Shown one piece after another: positions 47,827 to 59,247 of a DNA stretch of 64,000 nt. Under the pieces are notes generated by a model, which did not search any database, had not been told where the DNA came from, and saw only the letters and a program-made list of their open reading frames with translations. Position 1 is the stretch's first letter; each line of letters begins with the position of its first letter. The stretch covers positions 58,243,537 through 58,307,536 of the forward strand of contig CAMZMU010000040.1 of NCBI GenBank assembly GCA_947311845.1, in the 5' to 3' direction. A program made the position numbers and the translations under genes. This DNA comes from Poa pratensis (taxonomy: Eukaryota > Streptophyta > Magnoliopsida > Poales > Poaceae).

Positions 47827-48700
47827 ATAGAGTCCTTCGGCCCTTGGGAGTAGAAAAACTCAACGTAATCAATTCCTCCCCGTGTCCCCTGCTACAGGAG
47901 AGAAAGGCGACTCGGGAGGCGACTCGAAGCGTCGAGGTTCCGCCGGCGTCCCCGCTGCTCCCCTCCGCCTCCGGTCGCCGTTTCGGCACCGCGAGGCGGG
48001 GGGGAGCTCCGGCTGTTCGCTGGGCGTGTAGATAGTGTAGGTTAGGTGTGTGTGTGGCCTGGCGGCGTTGTCGAGGACGGCGGCGATGGCGTCTGCGTGG
48101 TGGGCCTTGTCCTTCCCCTCCTGTCCCCGTTCCGGCCTCGCCGGGGAGGTAGTGAAGGTTCGTCCGCTGCTCTCCTCCTCCTCTGCTCCTCCGGCCGGCC
48201 TTGGTGGCGAGGGGGGGAGTTGGTGGCTGTGGGAGCTCCGGTTTTGGTGGTGGTTGTGGTGGTGGTCTTCATCGGCGTCTCTGCTCCGGCCGGCCGTGGT
48301 GGCGAGGGGAGCGGGCGCTGTGAAGTTGCAGGGCGTGGCTGGTGGTGGACCTGGACGGTGTCGAGCCGGCGGGACGACGGGTGGTGCGGAGAAGAAGGCG
48401 CTTTGGCCGTGTTCGTTCAACGGTTTCGGTTTCCGTCGCGGCGCGGCGGACGGCTCAGCGGTCATCTACAACGAGTGGAGGTGCTTCTTCTCCGGCGGCA
48501 GGTGGTACGGCGGCTCCGGCGACGGCTAGGTGCTCCGGCGCGCGGTGTGCGGATCCGATCATGATTCCTCTCGGTGGCTTGGGGGGCTCCTTGCAATTTA
48601 CTGGGTCTTTTTGTAATTTTCTGTTTCTTCTGTGGACCTGTTTGTATTTTGCTCGAGCTGCCTAATATATGTGGTCGGATCTTTTTTCAAAAAAAAAAAA
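47827..48700 (+). mobile_element. GC-rich non-LTR retroposon with 16-bp target duplication
   Basis: A roughly 874-bp insertion ending CTTTTTTC plus an A run, flanked by AGATTTACCTTGTCCT (47811-47826 and 48701-48716). The GC-rich 5' part gives long low-complexity frames on both strands without protein motifs. It shares internal motifs with 54753-55372: GTGTA.ATAGTGTAGG and ACGGCGGCGATGGCG. It has no reverse transcriptase. By structure it is a non-autonomous family mobilised by LINE enzymes. Confidence 0.8.
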
Positions 48701-48719
48701 AGATTTACCTTGTCCTGTA

Positions 48720-50980
48720 ATTGTTACACTCCGATCTGCTCAGTTTCAGGACTTTGTACTCAACGCTGTATTCTGTACTTGAACTTGAGCTGAATGATAT
48801 TTGGCGCTCCTGGCGCCTAAATTTTTTTTCAAAAAGAAAAGTATATGTGCATGATTGAGCTTCCATAGGTAGCACCTTCAGTTTTACCTCCTAGGCGTGG
48901 GCATACTTATAGTCAGATATTTTACACAATATAAAGGACCAGCTGGCTAGAATATAATTACAACAGAGCAAACAAATTTTAGTTTCAGAACAGTGCACAA
49001 TGCAGTTTGCAAACCTACATATGTGTGTTATAGTCTGTTGCAACGGAACGACCTGGATCTGCTCTTATGGTTTACTTTAGCTCACCCTACACCTCTAAAT
49101 TAACAAGAAAGCGATCATTGATTTACTGGAGAACAACAAAGGAGTTCTAACATCCATGAGTAAGTGTTCACCGTATCTCGATAGATATATAGGTAAAGGA
49201 TTTACCAGAGGAAGCAAATCAAATGCTAGAAGCTAGCATGCTTGAGGAAACAATTTCTTACATGTATAAACTTGTGTAACTACATGTATCTGTGACAAAT
49301 GTACTAACCCCACATTTATTCATCACATACTGTGCTAGCATGTTTATATGGTATGAAACTTTGGATAAATTAACTGGTTATGAACTGTAGGGTCAATGTA
49401 GTAGCTTATGTCCGAGCAGAGAATTGGTTGGTGATAAAACTGTGCAGATTATATGTACTTGTAATGTCACGCTTGCCTTAGTGCTATCAATTGAGAAATA
49501 AATCTCACATGTTATCACTGGAAGAAATGAATGATAAATTATAAGTCAGGTCAGATAATCTGGGAAATAGGTTGACTGTATATGTGCAGTAAGAAAACAA
49601 TCAACATGGCCTTTTAATATCCAGATAAAAAGATAAAACTATGCTTGTAAAAAAATTAAAGGATCTCAGGAACAACCATTTCAGTCAAGAATCCATCCTC
49701 ATCTGAGAAAATAGTCAGAAGTCAGGATCCTGTGCTGCTGCAAGGATATCAATGGATGGATGGGCGCTACAATAAGGAACAACTTTCATATTACAGCAAA
49801 CTGATTACACATCTTTGTTGAGAACCAAGGGGAGCAATATACAGACTCCATTATCTGAGTTTGGCCTTCACCGCAATCAGCGCCTCCCCATCCCCTCCAC
49901 CACCGTCTCCCCTGAGCCGCCGCCCCAAGAACCACCATTACCACCACAATGGCGCGCACACCACCACTCCCAGAAGCAGAAACAGACCGCCTTCCCACTC
50001 ATTTTTCACCCACCTCCGCGCTCGTGGGCGAATCAAGAACTACCACAGCCTGGATCGAGTAAGCTACCACGCGCCTCCCATCTATTAAGGACAGGCAGTA
50101 GTAGATGGGATGCCGACGAAAGCAAATTGCAATCAGTTATTATAAAGATGCAAATGGGAAGGTTTATAAAGATCAAATATATATGAGGACCACCTGAATG
50201 GGCAGGTAATTGTTAGAGGGCATTAAGGGTAAGGAGAATTGGGATGCGAATGAAACTCGACGAATATGCAACTTTAGCTTTCTATGTTTATTTGACGACA
50301 ACCAGATGAATTCCTTGGATCAGTCGACATAATTCATGAGTATAGGTGCTTTGACTATCTGAGTTATACACAATAAGCTTAAATTCATTCGCAAGTCATT
50401 CACAGTCACTGAAAGTTGTAAAAAATTGTAACTTTATTGGAATGCTAGCCTGGAAGCTTAATGATTTCCATGATTTCTACGATTATATGAACTAATGTAA
50501 CATACATTCTTCAGGAGAAGGTGATATCAGTACAAATTATTCTCGGTAGCCAGACCCATGAACATGCAATTCCTCTTTCATCTAATTTACTTGGAATGTC
50601 TTGATGATATCAAACGAGCTTTCGAACTATTATTAATTAACCTGAGGTATACACGGCTCAGTCCTGCAATAATCTCAAGCCTAAGCTCACAAGTAAAATA
50701 ATAGCTTCACCGATAACAGCACACAGTTTACTGGAATTTGGTAAAATCGTATGAAGTGTGAAACTATGAGTTGGGAAATTGGAATTTGATATTGACCCTA
50801 AAATGAGAAAGTGAAAGGGTACCTTGCATCAACTCGCCCTTGCTTAACTACAAGCCATCTCACATTCTAGGATGTACAATTATCAAGAACTCTACCCAGA
50901 TTGCACAATTTTATACGATGACATACAAGCATTTCTCCCACGGACTCAAATTCAACTGCCAAACCACTGAAATCTGAGCA
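48720..50980. other. AT-rich region with a short GC-rich block, no identified gene
   Basis: AT-rich sequence with no recognised gene, apart from a Pro/Ser-rich open block at 49860-50090. That block could encode a transit-peptide-like N terminus in the plus frame (FTAISASPSPPPPSPLSRR) but lacks an ATG. Confidence 0.35.
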
Positions 50981-51830
50981 TCACAGCACCAATTTGCACC
51001 AAAACGGGAGGAGATTGGCCGAGGTAGGGGAGGAGATCAGTAGTTCAGTACCTTGTGCCGCTGCCCGTTCGTGTGGTGCATGAAGTGGACCTCCTTTTCG
51101 TCGACTGAGTTCGTGCCCCGAGCGCGTGCAACGCCACATCCCTGCAGGGACCACGAATACGACGTGAGCACGAGAACCTCTCGGATCCACCAGGACAAAA
51201 ATCGGAGAATCACAAAAACCGCAATTTTTTTTTGAATGGTCACCGGGGGAGGGAGAAGACCCTCCACCTGAATTGTATTCATTTTCTGTCCCTGATGCAA
51301 GGTAGGAACCAGTAGAATTAGGGTACGGCAGATATGGCAGACGCAGCGGCCACGAAGCACAGCCAAGCAGGAGACGCTCGAGAAGATGCGAAACAGAGTA
51401 AAAAAGCACATGGAGAGTTAGGGTTAGGGCACCTCAATCAGCTGTCCCCGTGTCGTAGCCACCGTGGCCTGCCTGTCCGGCTCCGTCCGCTCGCCGCTCG
51501 CCCTCCGCTTCGCCGCCGCCATTCCCCAGCGCCTCTTCCTGCCGGGCACCGCGGCCGTCCCGCCTGGCTCCATCCGCTCGCGCGAGCTCCGTCTGGGTCT
51601 CCGCCTGGCTGCTCCCCCTCCCACCGTCATCCTTTTTACCCTCCCTGCTCCTTCACACACACCACCCGTGCTTCCCATGGAGGCGACCTTGACAGGCAGC
51701 AGTGGAGGAGGAGGAAGCGCACGGCGGCGGTGGAGTGCACGGGAGAGGAGACTGGAGGAGGATTGGGGGAGAGAGACGTGAGGGGATTGGGGGTGCCAGT
51801 CAACTGCGACCAAACCGACGTGCGCCAGCG
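50981..51830 (-). other. Possible 5' end of an unidentified minus-strand gene
   Basis: A candidate exon at about 51155-51050 lies between an acceptor-like CCTGCAG and a donor-like AAG/GTAC and encodes GTNSVDEKEVHFMHHTNGQR. The region at 51425-51800 is GC-rich, as at many grass first exons. I cannot join them into one gene or name the product. Confidence 0.3.
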
Positions 51831-52221
51831 AATCACACGAGGTTACAACCTACTATCGGGCATCCAAACGCGTTTTGCTACCTGTAGAAATCGATCTGAA
51901 GCTGATAGGTTGGACCCAACGGCAGAACGCACCACAAAGCAGGAATTCCTGCTCGGTTAGATGTTGTAGAGATATGCCACATACAGTTTACCTCCACCAT
52001 CGCCGTCATATTCCGAGATGGTGGCCTCCTCGCCAATATCTCTGAGGCTGGCGCTCCTGTTCGTGCCGCTGGCGTGGGACGACCTCCCGCTCCCTTCACG
52101 CGTGAACATCCTTTCCACCTTGGGCTGCAGTGACCGAGGGGACAAGGCCGGCAATGGGGACGATGACAGAGAAGGGACACAAGCACGGGCTCTGCTGACC
52201 ACAGCCATGCGCAACCACTAA

Positions 52222-52537
52222 GGCCCCGTTTGGAACACAGGAACTAAAAACGTAGGAATAGGAAAAACGCAGGATTTGAGGTGTCATGTTTCCTAAATTC
52301 CTATAGGAACTAAAAGCACAGGAAAATTTTCAAAGTGTCGTTTGGATATCACGCAGGAAAAATACAAGAATTGTAGACACGGGAAGATAAAGTTCCTATG
52401 AAATAGCTTATGCCATAGGAATTTCAAAGGAATCTCAGATTCCTATTCCTTTGTTCCAAATGGTATCATAGGAAAGTTTCCTGTAGGAAACCTATCCTCC
52501 AAATTTCCTACGATTTTCCTTCGTTCCAAACGGAGCC
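52222..52537. mobile_element. Tourist-like (PIF/Harbinger) MITE
   Basis: A 316-bp insertion with inverted ends GGCCCCGTTTGGAA and TTCCAAACGGAGCC and a TAA target duplication (52219-52221 and 52538-52540). The empty site is visible in the paralogous sequence near 33352-33365, which confirms the insertion. Confidence 0.88.
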
Positions 52538-53153
52538 TAATACTTAGCTACCACCAGAGAAGAAATAGCAACAGTCTCTTAAGTGTAGAGGATATAAGAG
52601 AAGAGAAGTGAAAATGTGTAATACCCTTAGACTTAGTCCGTTGGTGATGGAGGCCAAGGCGACAAGGCAGACAGAAGCAACGAGGAACCAACAAATGGCT
52701 GCTTTCTCTTGCTCTCTGAGCTCCTTGTCAATTTGGCTGTGATGCTGAAACAAACAGCAAATGAAACTGAGCCCAAAGTTGCAGGTCATTCTTCAATCGA
52801 GGAATTTATTAAAATCGATCCATTGTACATATAATCATTCAAAATTCATGGTGAAAAAGATACCATTCCTTGAGTGTGTGGCAGGAGATGACATCGTCTG
52901 GGAAGCTTCCTAGCCTGCAGCTTGCAATGTCTTTCAGTTAGCACAGAGTAATTAATTAATGTTAAGAAATGCATAGTTATAGTTCTTACACAGCTGGCTA
53001 ACTAGATGGAGACTTGGAATATACCAGCATCTTTCAGAATCTTTGCTGTTGGTCATGGTCAATGTAATAGCTAGCAGTAGAAGCAACTTATCTTTGAAAT
53101 GATCCAAGACTGGTCTTTGAAGACTTGATGCGTGAGATGAGGTCAGCTCAACC

Positions 53154-53222
53154 TTTTGATCCGTCCGTCCGTCCATCTGTCCATCCACCCATCCATCTGC
53201 ATGTGTGTGTATGTATGTATGT
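53154..53222. repeat. Simple repeats (CCGT/CCAT)n and (TGTA)n
   Basis: Tetranucleotide runs present in this copy and much shorter at the matching place near 33.97 kb. Confidence 0.85.
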
Positions 53223-53619
53223 AACCTTAACTAGTGCTTCTATAAGTCAATTGCTTGTATGTGATGTATGTAGCATAGCAAATACTACTAGCAACGTTCC
53301 TGAATTGACTATTGCATAGGATATATATGTTCTTCAGTGGGACGGTTGGAATCGGAGGAATATGCAGTGAGCGGATGCTCTGGTTAATTAATTAACCGTG
53401 TTGTTAACATAGGTTGGGAGGGGTACATTGAAACCAAAGCTTTCTGTTTTCAAATTTGCACTGCTTGGCATCTTTATCTATGTTTGTTTAGTTGCAGTCC
53501 GATGATTTCAAGATATTTATGGTCTGAATATGAAATTGTCGATGATGTTGAGTACGAGATTGAAATGCGTCTATTTTCAAACATCTAATTGCATCGCCAA
53601 ACATCGCCACGACAGGAGT

Positions 53620-53800
53620 TAAAAGAGTTTGCGGCTGCGAATGGTGCGCCTCGCCAAAGAAAAGGTTGAATATAGCCCCCGTGAAGCGAACACTGTAGCC
53701 TATGAGTTAGCAAGGTTAGTTAGAGGTTCAAGCCAAGGTGTATGGCTAGATGAACCACTTGGCAGTTACACCTCTTATGGTTTCAGATGTAACACGTATA
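53620..53800 (+). pseudogene. RNase H-like (RVT_3) domain fragment
   Basis: The plus frame encodes VEYSPREANTVAYELARLV followed by RGSSQGVWLDEP, which matches the C-terminal end of plant RNase H-like domains of the reverse-transcriptase-like type. No start or upstream domain is present, so it is a fragment of a LINE or a related gene. Confidence 0.6.
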
Positions 53801-53964
53801 TTTTTTTAGACGTAAGGCTCAAGGCGAGCCCGGCTTTAAATTAATTAAGCCACGAACGGCACGATCACAAGATTCATTACAACACAAGGAGTCCACAAAT
53901 TGCTACGAGAACGCCATCTAACGAAGAAAAAACTGCCCCCAAGGGCCTACTACACTAGACACGA

Positions 53965-54221
53965 GACCTGTTTATAGAGGTGTGTACCAGACTGGAGGAT
54001 ACGGCGAGAGACTTTTTATCCCAACATGGATGGCAGCATAATTTGCGGATTGGCCCTCCACCACCATAGGCGTTCTTACAATTTCTCATTATGATATGTA
54101 ATTCGCCTTTTACTTTTTCGAACTTCAAACTTGTTTCGGCTGTGTGCATCTTGGTTATGCAGAGGCTGGGTATAATACTTAAACCTTTTAAGTAATAAAG
54201 CTCCCTTTATCTAAACAAAAA
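53965..54221 (+). mobile_element. 5'-truncated LINE with 16-bp target duplication
   Basis: A 257-bp fragment ending in AATAAAGCTCCCTTTATC plus an A run. Flanks carry ACTACACTAGACACGA (53949-53964 and 54222-54237). The tail GCTGTGTGCATCTTGG and GTTATGCAGAGGCTGGGT is also found, in minus orientation, at the right edge of the window. Confidence 0.85.
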
Positions 54222-54276
54222 ACTACACTAGACACGAACACACGAGGATAACGTAGGAAGAGAGGTTAAGCTGGAT

Positions 54277-54337
54277 TTATATTAATTGAAAATCTACACC
54301 GTAGGGGCTTCCCCTACGGTAATGCGCTTAAAAAAAA
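54277..54337 (+). mobile_element. 61-bp retroposed fragment with 16-bp target duplication
   Basis: A very short insertion flanked by AGAGGTTAAGCTGGAT and AGAGGTCAAGCTGGAT (54261-54276 and 54338-54353; one mismatch). It ends in an A run and contains a 10-bp perfect hairpin around ACCGTAGGGGCTTCCCC. Probably a severely 5'-truncated LINE or SINE copy. Confidence 0.75.
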
Positions 54338-54752
54338 AGAGGTCAAGCTGGATCCTCTGGGAGCACCGAGTAAAGTGAGCGAATCCTGCCAATCGTCACT
54401 TGTAAGATCTCCCGTTCCTATCTCCTAGCCACTGCCTTCCACACCTGCAGGTACATAGAAAGTTTGTAGAGGTCGTGAGCCGGATGTGTCAGGGAGGTGC
54501 TCACAATTGTGAATTTGAATGAACAGTTTACAAAATATGATCATCCAAAGGTCTCAAACATGTGCGTGCAAATGAGCTAGTTACCTAGTTCAATTTATGG
54601 CCACTGCGTCGACCAGCTGCATGCATGTGATAATTGAATACGTGATAGCAAAATCAATGAGAAAATCAGCTATACGTGAGGCTACCCTATGCAGAGTCGA
54701 CACCATATGTTGCAGAACACCAAATTACGAAGAACCAGAACAGGGCCATGTC

Positions 54753-55372
54753 CAGTCCAGAGGGGCGATTTTTTGAGAGTCAGCCGCCGTTCCACCTCGC
54801 CCGCCGGTGAGGCGTGGGTTCCTCCCCCTCCGCCGGCTGCTCCGGCAGGGGGAGGGTGGGGGAAGCCCGTCTCACGGCATGTATATAGTGTAGGCTTCGG
54901 TAGGTTCCCGGCCGGCGGCGCTCTGGAGGTGGTTGTGCTGCAGGCTAGGGTTCTGGTGTCGGCACGGATCCCCTCCGGCGGCGGCGTTCCTTGGAGCCTC
55001 TCCGCCCTGTGCTCGACTTCCCCGACCTTGAGGAGCTGCGGTTCGCTCGAGTTCGGTGCACCACGGCCAGATCTGGGCGAGCGGCGGATCTGGATGGAGT
55101 TCTTCTGGAGGATGACTTGCTGGGGCACGGCGGCGATGGCGGTCTCCGGTGTAGGCTCTGCGGAGCCGGCGCTCGGTGACTTCCCGTCTGTGCGTGGTGG
55201 GCTCGGGCGACCATGCAATGCGAGCTTGTGCAGCGGCGCGCCATCGACGGCACCGGATCGTCTCCGTCGTCAGGTTTCAGTGGTTTACTCTGTAATTTTC
55301 CTTTCTTGCTTCTGTAAGTTTGGAGTATCATTGTAAGTCATCTTTCCTCCCAAAAAAAAAAAAGAAAAAAAA
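54753..55372 (+). mobile_element. GC-rich non-LTR retroposon with 16-bp target duplication
   Basis: A 620-bp insertion ending in a long A-rich tail, flanked by AGAACAGGGCCATGTC (54737-54752 and 55373-55388). It shares motifs with 47827-48700 and is probably the same non-autonomous family. It has no reverse transcriptase. Its long frames are a product of high GC content. Confidence 0.82.
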
Positions 55373-55388
55373 AGAACAGGGCCATGTC

Positions 55389-56923
55389 GCATATGGATAT
55401 GTCGCTGAGTCTTCGCCGGTACGATTCCGTATTTTCTAAGGCTGAGCTCATGGCTGACGTCACGTACACAACAACCTGGTGGAGATAGACTCAGGTTTAA
55501 ACGGCCACTCGATAACAACAAACCGGAACGTGATCAGCAAGGCTCGGAGCAACGCCTATATAAAGGCAACAATCCCTTGCTCGAGAACGGAGGACGTACG
55601 AGGGAAACACCCAGCCAGAATCACGCACACACAGAGGAGGCGAGATCAGGTCGCCGCCTTAGCCGGGAAAAACACATCTCATCCAGCGCCCGACGGTGGC
55701 GCTGCTCCGGAGCTTCGACATGATGATCGTTTCATCAATCGTGGCCTTGAAGGGTAAGTTGTAAGATCTGATCGTGAGGTTGATCTCATATGAGGAAAAG
55801 AGTGTTTTTGTGTATGGGTCCGTGCAAAGCAATCGTCAACAAAGTGTGCCGTACAAATCGATTTATCATCTTGCGGAGTCCATGATTCGTGCTATCTTCT
55901 CTTACCACCATGGCGCGACCGCCCCATCAACGTCGCCCGTGTGTGAATCTACAAACGTGGTGCCGACCGCCTCATCAACGTCGCCCATGTGTCAATCTAC
56001 AAACGTGGTGCTGACCGCTTCATCAACGTCGCCCATGTGTGAATCTACAAACGTGGTGCCGACCGCCTCATCAACGTCACCCATGTGTCAATCTACAAAC
56101 GTGGTAGCGACCGTCTCATTAAAGTTGCCCCATGTGAAGCATAAGCATGGCAACGACCGCCTTATCAACGTTGTTCATGTGTCGTTCATGTGGAGTATAT
56201 GAAAACCATCACAAAGTCTACCCTTTGATCGTCTCAAAGGAGTTTGTTTACCAAAAAAAAGAGCAAAGACATGCTTTATCAATTGTCTAGCTCAAATCCA
56301 TGGCCTAATCTCTATGAGACGATGGTCAAAATCATCATATTCATCTTATGTCTAGTGCCGACGAGGCTAAACAGAATCACCACTATGTGACGACGAGGCT
56401 CGATCACTATGTATCAACACGTCTTAATTTTGATGAGATGGACACACCGTTGCTGGGCATCGACGAGGCAAAAGCAACACGTACACATGTCCAATTTGAT
56501 GAAGTTCGGGCTATATGGCTGGGCACCGACGAGGCAAAGGCCACCCTCTTCATCTATTCAATCTCACTCTTAATTATGCACGTCGAGATCATCTCGTGAT
56601 CGTGTTTCGGCGGAACAAAGCCCCTCTTCTTCTCCTGGTTCATGTAACACGACGACGACTACGACGCAGCTTAATCGGAGGTTTTCTGTAGGCTTGATCC
56701 TGCAGATGTAATTAACCGGATGCTTTGCAAAAGCGCCGGGAATCAGCGGACTACACGCAATCTTCTCAGTCAGATCTCCTTCGTTGTTGTAGAAGGCAAA
56801 ATAGGCAAACTCCTTGGGAGCATGTACATGTACTTTGTATGCAATACAATGATCAATAAAGATACAGAGTTCCCATATATACTGTGTGTTTGTCATCTTT
56901 TTTGTTTTGCTTTTCGTCGAACA
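55389..56923 (+). repeat. Ty3/gypsy 5' LTR (left limit unresolved)
   Basis: A TATA box (TATATAAA, 55557-55564), a long leader and an AATAAA signal near 56.86 kb lie before a terminal ...GTCGAACA at 56923, followed after four A by a gypsy primer site. The left end was not found; the LTR may start further left and contain the retroposon at 54753-55372. The matching 3' LTR is not in the window. Confidence 0.55.
55917..56108 (+). repeat. 48-bp tandem repeat, four exact-length copies
   Basis: Four consecutive 48-bp units beginning GACCGC..CATCAACGTC, followed by two degenerate ones to about 56190. In one plus frame the unit encodes 16 residues (TASSTSPMCESTNVVP type). Units 1 and 3 have GAA where units 2 and 4 have CAA, suggesting a 96-bp doubling step. 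Confidence 0.88.
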
Positions 56924-56927
56924 AAAA

Positions 56928-56946
56928 TGGCACGCCCGGTGGGACC
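56928..56946 (+). promoter_or_regulatory. Gypsy primer binding site
   Basis: TGGCACGCCCGGTGGGACC, a primer-site type I associate with grass Ty3/gypsy elements, lies four bases after the LTR end. Confidence 0.7.
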
Positions 56947-57596
56947 TAATTCTCCTCCCATCTTTGCTGCGCTCCGATTGTCGTCAAATTTTCTCGAGAT
57001 GAACCAAAACTCCTTGTGTTCTTGTTCTTGTTGACAAGTACCAATGGATGGCTATACTGCAAGTGCTTTTTTGAAAAGGAAAGGAAAGAAGTTCATGGTT
57101 CACGTATCATCCTGATGTGCATGCTGTGCTGAAACAAATGCATGGCCTGTCTTTCATCTTTCACCGCGGAGGCGATTATCGTCAGAAAGACTTTGTTGAA
57201 AGAAAATCTACTTATTCTATTCTCCAAAATTCTTCACTCATCTGAAGTATTCGGCACGTACTCGCAACATCAAGAGTACTAGTAAAATCGAAATTACGTG
57301 GGTCACGCATGGATGTGTTCCCTACATGGGTCATGCACGTATCTTTCTTTGCTACTGTTAATCCGAGTGTCTTCGGTTCAGAAAAGAAATTTTGTCAAGG
57401 TTATATTGAAGACGTTGCTTACATACAGATCGGCGTCAAATCATCTATTGTTCAAGTTAATCATCGGCATGATCCGAAGTTAAAAGATATTACGTGTTGC
57501 TCGCACACAGTACATACAAGTATATCCTTTATCAAGAAGTGGAGCTGTCCCATAAGCTCCCTCGTGAAAAAAAAAGGTGCACGATCTACGCGCTTA

Positions 57597-57822
57597 GAGC
57601 AGGTACAACGCGGGCGCTAAGGTACCGACGCTAGGGAAAAAATCCCAGCTGTTTTGACGGTTATCACAAAAATCCTGGCCGTTTTTCAAGCGTCGCTGCA
57701 TAAACAAGCGTCGGTCGCTTAGGAAACGTACAGAAAATGACTGCCCCTAGCGTCGGCGTTAACCCATGGCCAGGATTTGACTTTTTTAGCGCCTATGGAA
57801 GCGTCCTGGAGTGTACATGCCC
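57597..57822. mobile_element. Tourist-like MITE with TTA target duplication
   Basis: A 226-bp element with imperfect inverted ends GAGCAGGTACAAC and GTGTACATGCCC, between TTA (57594-57596) and TTA (57823-57825). Several GCGTCGG/CCGACGC motifs lie inside. Confidence 0.55.
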
Positions 57823-59247
57823 TTAGTCCTCTTGGTGCTCCATGCGCTTGCGTGAGATAAATGCATTACAAAGATATGATCTCTTTGGTTCAGTCGCCAA
57901 GCATCATGTGTGACGATCGAGGTGTTAAAAAAAGAAGGCCAATGCACGGATGTGGAAAGATTTGTTTTATACTTTGAGAATACATATGCTTATCCTATGT
58001 TTACGCTTGTCAGCTCCTCGTATCATACGGCGGTATACTAACATGAAGGATTCATTTCTCTAGGTGATTCCTTCCCTACTATCACCATTCAACAAGTCGT
58101 GAACTATAGCTCTGTTCCGAGTATGCTCCAGTTTTGATTCATGCCTCTCATGCATGAAACATGGAAGTATGATCTAGTACTATCCGACGAAGTATCCAAC
58201 GTCCATTTGTTCTGTTGATTCCATGAAGTCCACACACAAAAAATGCATCCACCAAATCAATGGAGGAACTCATGGCCTTCGATTGCAGAGGCATGCAATT
58301 TCTCTATGAAAGGAACACTGCAACAACTCCCAATTAGTTCAGAGAGCTAAGCATGTATAAAACCGTGAACCAATCTCAACGGGCTGGGGGCACGCCACAA
58401 GATGCTCATGATCAATACTCATTCTTGACACGACTCTCTCATCTTATCAGTGGAACATGTCAAGAAGCTCGTGGCCTCATTGTCCACAAAGATGGGATGC
58501 TCCTAGCCATCACCCAACATATCATAAGACACCTCCCCAGAGGTGCTTATCTGGCTCAATTTATAGACAAAGCCAACCACTAGTCGAAACTCATGGTTTC
58601 GCCAATTTACCTACTCTTGGTCAACAATGTTACATGAATCATGGGCATGGACTCACATGCTGCCCTATGGAGCTAATATCATGAGGCTTTACACCAGCCC
58701 GTAGCAAGAAGTGGACAATTTTTCCCACACATTCGTGATTCATATGACAACGTGGGTAGCCTTACATAACATAGGCTGATCTATGTCTGATATAAGACAA
58801 GATGATAACTCGATCAATCTCAATGGTGCCTGCATGATGACGCATGAGCCCGTACATGCTGTGAGGACTATGTGTAGCAGCCGCTGGGAACGTACTCGGC
58901 CGAGAAGAATAGTACCGAGCCTCCTGGAACAAACTATCCACATATGGCTAGCACCTTCGCTTATGTGTAATCAACTCTTGTATAGAGTCCCCGTGACAGA
59001 AACAAAAAAATACTCGTATTTAGACATGGTGACCTGTGTGTTCACTTCTCCACATGTTGTGCTATACTATGATCCACCATGGTTATTGCATGGGCCAGAG
59101 CACAATGTACCAGGTCTGAGAGGCACAAATAAGCTTACTCCTACATACTCGTTTCCTCTCGTAGTATTAAAACTACAGAGTGATCATATGGGGTAAAAAA
59201 AAGAGTAAAACCCCTAGAGCAACCACGGGCTGGGCGAGAACGGTGAT

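Larger units (their letters stand above)
51975..53322 (-). pseudogene. Truncated duplicate of gene C exon 1 and upstream exons
   Basis: A direct copy of about 33112-34092. The part matching gene C exon 1 (about 52207-51975) starts ATGGCTGTGGTC and encodes MFTREGSGRSSHASGTNRSA, then breaks off inside the USP domain. It keeps the N-terminal frame that gene C has lost by one base. It also copies the unidentified membrane-protein exons (52790-52650), here open through TGG. It differs by a Tourist-type MITE at 52222-52537 and an expanded simple repeat near 53.16 kb. As a promoter plus partial exon it cannot make a kinase. Confidence 0.82.
53804..54430 (-). mobile_element. LINE 3' end (minus), host of two later insertions
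   Basis: On the minus strand the sequence ends with TTTAAAGCCGGGCTCGCC, then CTTACGTCT and an A run (plus-strand T run at 53804-53810), a LINE-style 3' end. Insertions at 53965-54221 and 54277-54337 split it. The 5' limit is uncertain. Confidence 0.5.

Noticed and set aside
48046..48564. 172-residue open frame as a host gene
   Set aside because: Lies wholly inside a retroposon bounded by 16-bp target duplications and an A tail; glycine/valine/arginine low-complexity composition.
55917..56190. CRISPR-like array of 48-bp repeats
   Set aside because: Direct tandem units without unique spacers in a plant LTR or leader; no cas genes.
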